Shown here: positions 1-6,129 of the stretch, in pieces
Layout: each line of letters opens with the position of its first letter
How positions within the stretch are numbered: the first letter of the stretch is position 1
Position numbers and translations under genes: made by a program
Notes under the pieces: model-generated
Database searches by the model: none
Told to the model about the DNA's origin: nothing
What the model saw: the letters and a program-made list of their open reading frames with translations, nothing else
DNA from: an uncultured Alphaproteobacteria bacterium
GTDB lineage: Bacteria > Pseudomonadota > Alphaproteobacteria > Minwuiales > Minwuiaceae
DNA: 10,802 nucleotides
Reading direction: 5' to 3'
Assembly: GCA_913064755.1 (NCBI GenBank)
Contig: CAJYBQ010000067.1
Location: 1 to 10,802 of the forward strand

Positions 1-660
1 GACGAACGCCCGTCCCGTGGGGCTGCGCAGCAGATTCCGGGCAATCAACGCGGCCAGGATCAGCACCACGACGCAGATGTAGTAGAGCGAAACCGGTGAC
101 CAGAGTTCCGTCCAGCCGACGTGAAGCCCACCGACGGAGAACCATTCGCCCTGGTACATCGCTTCGGTCTGGATCGACAGGAAATCGGGAGCGGCAACCG
201 GCAGGCCGTCGAAACCGCCCGTGACCGACGACCACTTGGACATGATCTCCTGGGCAATCAGGGCAACGGCAAGGGTGGCGATGGCCAGGTAGATGCCATG
301 CATCCGCAGGGTCGGCAGGCCGACCGCCACGCCGACGGCACCCGCCAGCAACCCGCCGATGGGCAGGGAGAAGATGAACGGCACCCCCTGTTGCAGCAGG
401 TAGGCGTGGGTATAGGCACCGATCCCGAGGAACGCGGAATGGCCCAGGCTGGCCATGCCCGTGAAACCGACGGCGATCATCAGGCCGATCGCGGCGATGG
501 AGTAGATGATCCAGAGATTGGCCTCACCCACGTAATAGACACCGGCAAAGATCGGCAGGGCCAGCAGGGCGGCCAGGAAGATGCCGTAGCCGATCAGGTC
601 ACCATTGTGGCGCCAGAGCCGCAGATCCTGTTCGTAGCGTGTCTTGAATACAAAGCGCAT
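1..660 (-). CDS. livM: Branched-chain amino acid ABC transporter permease LivM (partial, C-terminus beyond window)
   Basis: Integral inner-membrane permease of a Liv/HAAT-type importer, working with LivH, two ATPases (LivG/LivF) and a periplasmic binding protein, none of which lies in the window. The open frame gives 220 residues and runs off the left edge; family members are usually about 300-360 residues, so roughly the last third is missing. Hydrophobic membrane segments alternate with short loops, and the family signature GFTGMASLGHSAFLGIGAY is present, followed by LRMHGIYLAIATLA. The ATG at 660-658 is chosen because it lies 4 bp after the original livH stop and is preceded by AAGG inside the livH tail at 9-nt spacing, so the genes look translationally linked. 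If ribosomes stop at the premature TAA in livH, they terminate about 110 nt earlier, which could weaken coupling. Liv-type permeases also import amides, aromatic acids and other small carboxylates, so the substrate here is unknown. Confidence 0.93.
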   Translation of the reverse strand, partial: MRFVFKTRYEQDLRLWRHNGDLIGYGIFLAALLALPIFAGVYYVGEANLWIIYSIAAIGLMIAVGFTGMASLGHSAFLGIGAYTHAYLLQQGVPFIFSLPIGGLLAGAVGVAVGLPTLRMHGIYLAIATLAVALIAQEIMSKWSSVTGGFDGLPVAAPDFLSIQTEAMYQGEWFSVGGLHVGWTELWSPVSLYYICVVVLILAALIARNLLRSPTGRAFV

Positions 661-664
661 CGGA

Positions 665-772
665 TCAGACCTTCTTCCGGCCCATCTGGGAGAAAATACC
701 TTCCGGGCGAACCACCATCACGGCGAGCAACACGGAAAACACCATGATGTCCTTGTAGCCGGGGGCCAGCAG
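665..772 (-). pseudogene. In-frame LivH C-terminal remnant after the premature stop
   Basis: Continuing the livH frame past the TAA gives 35 codons and a TGA at 667-665. They read LLAPGYKDIMVF, then a hydrophobic stretch, then VVRPEGIFSQMGRKKV. The PGYKD and RPEGIF (usually RPQGLF) motifs are the hallmark end of LivH proteins and encode the last transmembrane helix and cytoplasmic tail. Ignoring the stop, the protein would be 294 codons long, the normal family size. The frame is intact and the motifs have not decayed, so a single base change (for example TAC or TAT to TAA) explains the break better than an indel or long-term decay. The remnant ends 4 bp before the livM ATG and carries the likely livM ribosome binding site. 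Confidence 0.88.
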
Positions 773-1549
773 TTAGTCGGAGAATTGCTCCACCAGGCCG
801 ATGATGATGCCGCCGACGAGCGCGCCGGGAATGGACCCGAAGCCCCCCACGACGGCGCCCGCGAAGGCCTTGATGGCAATGAACCCGATGGATGGGTCCA
901 TCACGTTGGCAATCGGCATCATCATGACGCCCGTGATCGCCGCGACACCGGCGGAAATTCCCCAGATCAGGGAGAAGATCAGCGCAACCGGAATGCCCAT
1001 GTAATAGGCGGCAAGCTGGTTCTGCGACGCCGCCTGCATGGCGATGCCGATCCGCGTGCGCTGGAAGAACATGTACAGCCCGGCGCAGAGCACCAGCGTC
1101 CCGACCACGGCGGCAAGCTTGCCCGCATCCAGCGTGATCGCGGCCAGGTGCACGGCCTTGCCCGTGAACGGGGTCAGGAAGGCAATCTGCTCCACATTGA
1201 ACGCGTAGGGCATGATGAACCGGACGACATAACCGATGCCGATCGTGGCCATGACGATGGAAAACTGGGGTTGGCCGATCAATCTGCGGATGACCACGAC
1301 GTCGAGCAGGAAGCCGAGCACGATCATGATGATGACGGTGAGCAGGAACCCGACCCAGAAATTGAAGCCGATGCCCGCGATCAGGCCGAAGGCGATGAAC
1401 GCGCCGACCATCATCAGGTCGCCCTGCGCGAAGTTCACCATCTCCGTGGCCTTGTAGATCAGCACAAAACCGAGAGCGATCAGGCCATAGATACAGCCGA
1501 GCGCCAGTCCGTTGATCAACAACGAAATATAAATCTGGACGGAGTCCAC
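773..1549 (-). CDS. livH: Branched-chain amino acid ABC transporter permease LivH, truncated by in-frame TAA
   Basis: Inner-membrane permease partner of LivM. The 258-residue frame starts MDSVQIYISLLINGLALGCI and contains LivH family features: YGLIALGFVLIYKATEMVNFAQGDLMM near the N-terminus and GGFGSIPGALVGGIIIGLVEQ near the C-terminus, with about seven hydrophobic segments. The start is a GTG at 1549-1547, preceded by GGGGAGGA about 9-10 nt upstream; no better ATG was seen. LivH proteins normally run about 290-300 residues. Here a TAA at 775-773 ends the frame just after EQFSD, removing the last membrane helix, while the missing tail is still encoded in the same frame downstream. The gene may be a recent pseudogene, a readthrough gene, or carry a single-base sequencing error. 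Family assignment is firm; functionality is not. Confidence 0.9.
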   Translation of the reverse strand: MDSVQIYISLLINGLALGCIYGLIALGFVLIYKATEMVNFAQGDLMMVGAFIAFGLIAGIGFNFWVGFLLTVIIMIVLGFLLDVVVIRRLIGQPQFSIVMATIGIGYVVRFIMPYAFNVEQIAFLTPFTGKAVHLAAITLDAGKLAAVVGTLVLCAGLYMFFQRTRIGIAMQAASQNQLAAYYMGIPVALIFSLIWGISAGVAAITGVMMMPIANVMDPSIGFIAIKAFAGAVVGGFGSIPGALVGGIIIGLVEQFSD

Positions 1550-1735
1550 GTCCCTTTATCCTCCCCTGCGCCGCACGTGGCGGCAATGCCAGTCCTTCGG
1601 AGCTGCTGGTCCTTTTTGTCGGACCTTGTCGCCTTCCCCAATTCGATTACGCGGGTTTCGTCGCGTAACGGCTCAGGTAGGATAGGGGTCAGACGACGAC
1701 TGTCAATTCGTCACGTCGTGGGGAGGAAACATAAA
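1550..1735. promoter_or_regulatory. Divergent intergenic region between livHM and the catabolic operon, with an inverted repeat
   Basis: This 186-bp stretch separates oppositely directed livH and the MBL-fold gene, so promoters for both must lie here or nearby. It holds an inverted repeat with 7-bp perfect arms, TTACGCG (1647-1653) and CGCGTAA (1662-1668), separated by 8 nt, a geometry typical of dimeric regulator sites. A second shorter repeat, GGTCC/GGACC, lies at 1608-1612 and 1621-1625. I could not identify a convincing sigma-70 promoter; TAGGAT at 1678-1683 is only a weak -10 candidate for the plus-strand operon. No regulator gene is visible in the window. Confidence 0.5.
1722..1726 (+). 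promoter_or_regulatory. Shine-Dalgarno GGAGG that fixes the TTG start of the MBL-fold gene
   Basis: GGAGG sits within GGGAGGAAAC and is followed by 9 nt before a TTG at 1736-1738. The first in-frame ATG is 22 codons further in, inside a well-formed N-terminal strand region, and the frame's upstream extension overlaps livH on the other strand. The TTG is therefore the best start. Confidence 0.75.
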
Positions 1736-2632
1736 TTGGCCTATGCAATTCCGTTCATTCGGGAACTTGAGTTCGAGTATGGAAAACCGGCGGAGTTGAG
1801 CCCGATGATCCGTCGGGTGATCTGCAACAATCCCGGCGGTTTCACCTTCCATGGCACCGGCACCTACATCATCGGACGCGGCAAGGTGGCGATCGTCGAT
1901 GCCGGACCGCTGGACGAGCAGCACGTGGCGGCGGTGCTGCGCGCGGTGGAGGGCGAGACGGTGACGCATCAGCTGATCACCCATACCCACATCGACCACA
2001 GTCCGGCCGCACGCCTGGTCAAGGAAGCAACCGGGGCGCAGACCTGGGGCTATGGCCCGCACGGTGGCGACCGGGGTGGCCCGAAGGTGGAGGAAGGCGG
2101 CGATCACGACTTCAGGCCGGATCACGTCATCCGGGACGGCGACATCATCGAAGGCGATGGCTGGTCGGTCGAGGCAGTGCATACCCCGGGGCATACGTCG
2201 AACCACGTCTGCTTTGCCCTGCGCGAGGAAAAGGCGGTGTTCACCGGCGACCACATCATGGGCTGGTCGACAACGGTCGTGTCGCCGCCGGACGGCAACA
2301 TGACCGATTACTTCAACTCGCTCGACAAGCTGCTGGCCCGGGACGACCAGCGCTATTACCCGACGCATGGCGCACCCATCGACAACGTGCGGGATTACGT
2401 CGAGGCCTATCGCGCCCATCGCCAGTTGCGCGAGAGCCAGATCCTGGACCTGCTGCGGAAGGGTCCGCAGACCATCGCCCAGATGGTGGCCATCATGTAT
2501 GCGGATGTGCCGAAGAACCTGCATTCCGCCGCATCCCGGTCGGTCCTGGCGCACCTGATCCACATGGTCCACGACGGGCGCGTTGCAGCCGACGGCGAAG
2601 CCTCCGCCACGTCCACCTATCGCGCAGCCTGA
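1736..2632 (+). CDS. MBL-fold metallo-hydrolase, LACTB2-like
   Basis: Predicted 298-residue cytoplasmic di-metal hydrolase of the metallo-beta-lactamase superfamily. The metal-ligand set is complete: HTHIDH at residues 83-88 (H83, H85, D87, H88), H153 in HTPGHTSNH, D172 in FTGDH, and H211 in YYPTHG. After the core, residues about 225-290 (RESQILDLLRKGPQTIAQMVAIMY and following) match the winged-helix tail seen in LACTB2-type proteins. Family members include nucleases and glyoxalase-like or lactone/amide hydrolases, so the reaction cannot be read from the fold alone. It is the first gene of the plus-strand operon, 11 bp ahead of the NicX-like gene, so a role in hydrolysing a pathway intermediate is plausible but inferred. 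The start is a TTG with a strong GGAGG at 9 nt; the nearest in-frame ATG would remove 22 residues. Confidence 0.88.
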   Translation: MAYAIPFIRELEFEYGKPAELSPMIRRVICNNPGGFTFHGTGTYIIGRGKVAIVDAGPLDEQHVAAVLRAVEGETVTHQLITHTHIDHSPAARLVKEATGAQTWGYGPHGGDRGGPKVEEGGDHDFRPDHVIRDGDIIEGDGWSVEAVHTPGHTSNHVCFALREEKAVFTGDHIMGWSTTVVSPPDGNMTDYFNSLDKLLARDDQRYYPTHGAPIDNVRDYVEAYRAHRQLRESQILDLLRKGPQTIAQMVAIMYADVPKNLHSAASRSVLAHLIHMVHDGRVAADGEASATSTYRAA

Positions 2633-2643
2633 GGGGGCAAGCA

Positions 2644-3690
2644 ATGTTGCAGGAACGAATCGAGGCCAGGTGGATCGACGCCTTTGCGACGACCTTCGGG
2701 CTGTGTGACGTGAAGCCGGGAGAGGTCTGCGCCATCCTGTCGGAAACCCAGAGCCGCAGGGTCAATGTCGAACTGGCCGAACTGGCCTTGCTGCGCATGG
2801 GAGCCAGGGTCTTCCACGTCACCCTGCCCTCCCCGCGCCAGCGCAGCGCCGCGCCGATTCGTTCCACCGGCGCATCCGACGCGATCGGGGACCTGGAACC
2901 GGTCATCAACGCCCTGGGCGCGTCCGGCTTCGTCGCCGACTGCACCGTGGAGGGCCTGCTGCATGCGAAGGAACTGCCGGCGATCCTGAAGGGCGGCGCG
3001 CGGGTGCTGATGATATCCAACGAACACCCGGAACTGCTGGAACGGCTGACCCCGGACCCGGACCTGGAAGCCAAGGTGAAGACCGGCATCAGGATGCTGC
3101 GCGATGCGCGGCAGATGCGTGTCACCTCCGCTGCCGGAACCGACCTGACCGTGGACGTGGAAAAGGCCCCGGCGGGCGGCGGCTGGGGCTTTACCAGGCG
3201 CGCGGGCACGATCACGCACTGGCCCGGCGGTCTCTGCCTCTGCTTCCCCGCGCCGGGCTCCGTCAACGGTACGGTGGTGATGAACACCGGCGACGTGAAC
3301 CTGACCTTCAAGCGCTACGTCGACCGTCCGATCCGCCTGACGGTGGAGAACGATTACATCACCGACATCTCCGGCGACGGCGTCGATGCAGCCCTGTTCG
3401 AAAGCTACATCGCGGCCTGGGGCGACCGGGAGGCCTATGCCGTCAGCCACGTTGGCTGGGGCATGAACCCGGCCGCGCGCTGGGATTCGCTGACCGCCTA
3501 TGACAAGAGCCAGGTGAACGGCACCGAACTGCGGGCCTTCGGCGGCAACTTCCTCTATTCCACCGGCGCGAACGAGGTGGCGGGGCGCTACACCCTCGGC
3601 CACTTCGACCTGCCCATGCGGGGGCACACGATCAGCCTGGACGGCACGGTCGTGGTTCAGGACGGCGTGCTGCAGGGGGCACTGGCATGA
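2644..3690 (+). CDS. NicX-like (2,5-dihydroxypyridine 5,6-dioxygenase/M29-fold) non-heme iron enzyme
   Basis: A 348-residue protein resembling NicX, which opens the ring of 2,5-dihydroxypyridine to N-formylmaleamate in nicotinate degradation and shares the M29 leucyl-aminopeptidase fold. The C-terminal half matches closely in pattern: ITHWPGG, SHVGWGMNPAARWD, FGGNFLYSTGANEVAG and GHFDLPMRGHTISLDG. From memory of the Pseudomonas NicX iron site (two His and one Asp), the equivalents here are H269, H320 and D322, all present with near-identical spacing. The N-terminal half is more divergent. Length is normal for NicX. The ATG follows AGGGGG at about 6 nt. The stop overlaps the ATG of the alpha/beta hydrolase (ATGA), implying coupled translation. 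Automatic pipelines may call it a leucyl aminopeptidase. Iron-dependent ring-cleavage chemistry is likely; the specific substrate is not established. Confidence 0.8.
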   Translation: MLQERIEARWIDAFATTFGLCDVKPGEVCAILSETQSRRVNVELAELALLRMGARVFHVTLPSPRQRSAAPIRSTGASDAIGDLEPVINALGASGFVADCTVEGLLHAKELPAILKGGARVLMISNEHPELLERLTPDPDLEAKVKTGIRMLRDARQMRVTSAAGTDLTVDVEKAPAGGGWGFTRRAGTITHWPGGLCLCFPAPGSVNGTVVMNTGDVNLTFKRYVDRPIRLTVENDYITDISGDGVDAALFESYIAAWGDREAYAVSHVGWGMNPAARWDSLTAYDKSQVNGTELRAFGGNFLYSTGANEVAGRYTLGHFDLPMRGHTISLDGTVVVQDGVLQGALA

Positions 3691-4463
3691 CCATCATCCC
3701 GACATTCACGGACCAGGGCAGCGGCGCGCCGATCATCTTCCTGCACGGCATCGGCGGCAATGCCGACAACTGGGCCCCGCAGGTCGCCGACCTGGCAGAC
3801 GAATTCCGCTGCATCGCCTGGAATGCACCGGGCTATGCCGATTCCCCTGCCCTGCCGGAAATGACGTTCCCCGCGCTGGCCGATTCGCTGGCGCGCCTGA
3901 TGGACCACCTCGAGCTGGAACAGGCCGTGATCTGTGGCCTGTCGATGGGGGGCTATATCGCGCAGGAATTCCTGGCGCTTCACCCGTCACGCGTCCGTGC
4001 GGCGGTGCTGATGTGCACCAGCGCGGCGTTCGGCAAGCCGGGTGGTGATTTCCAGGAGAAATTTCTCGCGGCCCGGCTGAAACCGCTGGACGAGGGCAAG
4101 TCCCCGGCCGACATGGCGCCCGGCCTCGTCGCCGGCATGGTCGGACCGAACGCGGGCCCGGAAGTCGCCGCGGCCCTGACGGCATCCATGAGCCGGATCT
4201 CCTCCGCCACCTATCGCCAGGCGCTGAACTGCCTGATCACCTTCGACCGGCGGGATGCCGTGAAACGGATCGGCGTGCCCACCTGCCTGATCGCCGGCAG
4301 TGAAGACAATACCGCCCCGGCAGCGGTCATGGAGCGGATGGCGGAGCGCATTCCGGGCAGCCGGTTCCACGTCATCGAAGGTGCTGGCCATATCGCCAAC
4401 CTGGAAGCATCGGCCGAAACCAGTCGCCTGATCGGCGCCTTCGTCAGGGGGTTGCCGGCATGA
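3687..4463 (+). CDS. Alpha/beta hydrolase (possible NicD-like deformylase or enol-lactonase-like)
   Basis: A 258-residue single-domain alpha/beta hydrolase. The oxyanion-hole strand FLHGIGGNADNW lies near residues 19-30. The nucleophile elbow GLSMGG places Ser86 as nucleophile, D207 in AGSEDNTAP is the acid, and H235 in GAGHIANLE is the base, so the catalytic triad is complete. There is no signal peptide, so it is cytoplasmic. It overlaps the upstream NicX-like gene by 4 bp (ATGA) and the downstream flavoprotein gene in the same way, with AGGGGG about 7 nt before its ATG. In nicotinate degradation the NicX product is deformylated by NicD, also an alpha/beta hydrolase, so this enzyme may process the ring-cleavage product. 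By sequence alone it looks equally like 3-oxoadipate enol-lactonase-type hydrolases. Fold and triad are firm; the reaction is inference. Confidence 0.88.
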   Translation: MTIIPTFTDQGSGAPIIFLHGIGGNADNWAPQVADLADEFRCIAWNAPGYADSPALPEMTFPALADSLARLMDHLELEQAVICGLSMGGYIAQEFLALHPSRVRAAVLMCTSAAFGKPGGDFQEKFLAARLKPLDEGKSPADMAPGLVAGMVGPNAGPEVAAALTASMSRISSATYRQALNCLITFDRRDAVKRIGVPTCLIAGSEDNTAPAAVMERMAERIPGSRFHVIEGAGHIANLEASAETSRLIGAFVRGLPA

Positions 4464-5683
4464 GCATGTGGGCCGATTTCGATCTGACCGACCGCCAGCG
4501 GGACCTGGTCGGCCGGGCCACGGAACTGGGACCGGTCTTCGCCGAACGGGCATTCGAGATCGACCGGGATGCGCGGTTCCCGCACGAGAACTACGACGAC
4601 CTGCGGGACGCCGGACTGCTGGCGCTCTGCATCCCCGGCCAGTACGGCGGCCTTGGGGCCGACTACCAGACCTACTTCATGGTGGCATCGGAGATCGGGC
4701 GGCATTGCGGTGCCACGGCACTGACCCTGAACATGCATTCCTGCTCCATGCTCTGGTCCGGTCCCCTGGCCGACGATCTGCCGATGACGGATGACGAGCG
4801 GCGCGGTCACCAGGAACGGCGCGCGGCGCTCTACGACCTGGTCCTGAACGACCGGGCGATCTTCGCCCAGCCGTTTTCCGAACCCCATACGCAGGCGGCG
4901 ACCGGCAAGGCCCCGTTCGGCACCACGGCGCGGCGGGTCGAGGGCGGTTATGTCGTCAACGGCATGAAGCATTTCGCCTCCCTTGCCGGCGCGGCGACGC
5001 ATTACTCGGTCCTCTGTACCGAGGAAAAGGACGGCAAGGCGCTGGACCCGAAGGACACGATCATGCTCGCCGTGCCGGGCGACGCGGAAGGCTTCACCGT
5101 GATGGGCAGCTGGGACACGCTGGGCATGCGTGGCACGGTCTCCAAGAGCCTGGAGATCCGGGAAGTCTTCGTGCCGGACGCGCATCAGATCATGCCGCGC
5201 GGCGTCTACTACAAGGCCGCGATCCAGTGGCCGCACATGTTCCTGACCCTGACCCCCGCCTACATGGGCATAGCCCAGGCCGCCTATGATTTCACCGTCG
5301 CGTTCCTGCGTGGCGAGGTCGAGGGCGCGAAGGGCGTGAAGCGCGGCAGCCCGATCAAGCAGTTCGCCGTGGCCGAGATGCGGATCAAGCTGGAACAGAT
5401 GCGCGCCCTGTTCCGGGAAGCTGCGACGGACGCCCGCTTCGACCCGTCGAAGGATGCGCGGATGCGCGCCTTCGTTGCCAATTACACGATCATGGAATCC
5501 GTCAACGACATCTGTCGCCTGGCCATCCGCACCTGCGGCGGCTCCACGATCATGAAGAAGTTCCCGCTGGAGCGGCTCTACCGCGACAGCCGCTGCGGCG
5601 CCCTGATGCTGCCCTGGTCGGCAGAGGCCTGCCTGGAACGCCTCGGCCGCGAATGCCTCTACGAACGCGGGGAAACGGATTGA
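4460..5683 (+). CDS. Acyl-CoA dehydrogenase-fold flavoprotein lacking the usual catalytic Glu
   Basis: A 407-residue FAD-dependent protein with the acyl-CoA dehydrogenase layout: an N-terminal helical domain (LRDAGLLALCIPGQYGGLGADY), a middle beta domain (FAQPFSEPHTQAATGKAPFGTTARRVEGGYVVNG, MKHFASLAG, WDTLGMRGTVSKSLEIREVFVP) and a C-terminal helical domain (IRTCGGSTIMKKFPLERLYRD). The usual catalytic glutamate in the Y-E-G-T motif after YRD is replaced: the segment reads ALMLPW, with Leu384 at the Glu position. No Glu was found at the alternative isovaleryl-CoA dehydrogenase-type position either. It may therefore be a flavin monooxygenase, N-oxidase or other oxidase on this fold rather than a fatty acyl-CoA dehydrogenase. 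It is coupled to the hydrolase by an ATGA overlap, and its TGA overlaps the next gene's ATG. Superfamily is firm; the reaction is unknown. Confidence 0.87.
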   Translation: MSMWADFDLTDRQRDLVGRATELGPVFAERAFEIDRDARFPHENYDDLRDAGLLALCIPGQYGGLGADYQTYFMVASEIGRHCGATALTLNMHSCSMLWSGPLADDLPMTDDERRGHQERRAALYDLVLNDRAIFAQPFSEPHTQAATGKAPFGTTARRVEGGYVVNGMKHFASLAGAATHYSVLCTEEKDGKALDPKDTIMLAVPGDAEGFTVMGSWDTLGMRGTVSKSLEIREVFVPDAHQIMPRGVYYKAAIQWPHMFLTLTPAYMGIAQAAYDFTVAFLRGEVEGAKGVKRGSPIKQFAVAEMRIKLEQMRALFREAATDARFDPSKDARMRAFVANYTIMESVNDICRLAIRTCGGSTIMKKFPLERLYRDSRCGALMLPWSAEACLERLGRECLYERGETD

Positions 5684-6120
5684 TGCGGGGCATTCCGCCT
5701 CTGCCGTTGCTGCTGTCCGTCCTCGGGCTGATTCCCTTTGTCGGTGGTGTCGTTGCCATCGAGTATGCAGAAGGCGGCTGGAAGGGCTGGGCGATCTATT
5801 CCCTGCCCGTCTACGGCGCGCTGATCCTGTCGTTCCTGGGTGGTACCACCTGGGGCTTCGCGCTGGCCGACCCGCAAAGACGCCTCGTGCCCCTCCGCCT
5901 GATCCTGGCCATGGCCCCCAGCATCGCGGCCTGGCTGATCATGTTCCAGCCGCCATCCAACCGGATGCTGTCCCTCGCCGCCTGCCTGATTGTCTGGGCC
6001 GCGCTGGATCACCTGATGGCGCGGCGCGCCCTGCTGCCCGAATGGTACCCGAAACTGCGCTGGCCGATGACCCTGATCGCCGCCGCGTCGCTGATCGCCG
6101 GTTCGCAGCAGGTCGGTTAG
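5683..6120 (+). CDS. DUF3429 (TMEM69-like) small integral membrane protein
   Basis: A 145-residue hydrophobic protein with about five predicted membrane helices (approximately residues 7-27, 36-54, 70-88, 94-112 and 126-141). GALILSFLGGTTWGFAL and the closing YPKLRWPMTLIAA are characteristic of DUF3429/TMEM69-like proteins, whose biochemical role is unknown. The ATG at 5683 is chosen over a start 30 nt upstream because it overlaps the stop of the flavoprotein gene (TGATG), giving coupled translation. It is the last gene of the operon, and its TAG is 9 bp from the stop of the convergent M81 gene. DUF3429 proteins occur in many genomic contexts, so a role in the pathway is not implied beyond co-transcription. 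Confidence 0.82.
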   Translation: MRGIPPLPLLLSVLGLIPFVGGVVAIEYAEGGWKGWAIYSLPVYGALILSFLGGTTWGFALADPQRRLVPLRLILAMAPSIAAWLIMFQPPSNRMLSLAACLIVWAALDHLMARRALLPEWYPKLRWPMTLIAAASLIAGSQQVG

Positions 6121-6129
6121 GTTCCGGCG

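Noticed and set aside
644..1735. Long plus-strand open frame running into the MBL-fold gene from upstream
   Set aside because: Its first 360 or so codons are antisense to livH, have His/Asp/Arg-rich low-complexity composition, and lie ahead of a clear ribosome binding site and TTG start; it is a shadow of the high-GC minus-strand gene.
2493..3627. Minus-strand frames opposite the NicX-like gene
   Set aside because: No recognisable motif, and they overlap a gene with strong family signatures on the plus strand.
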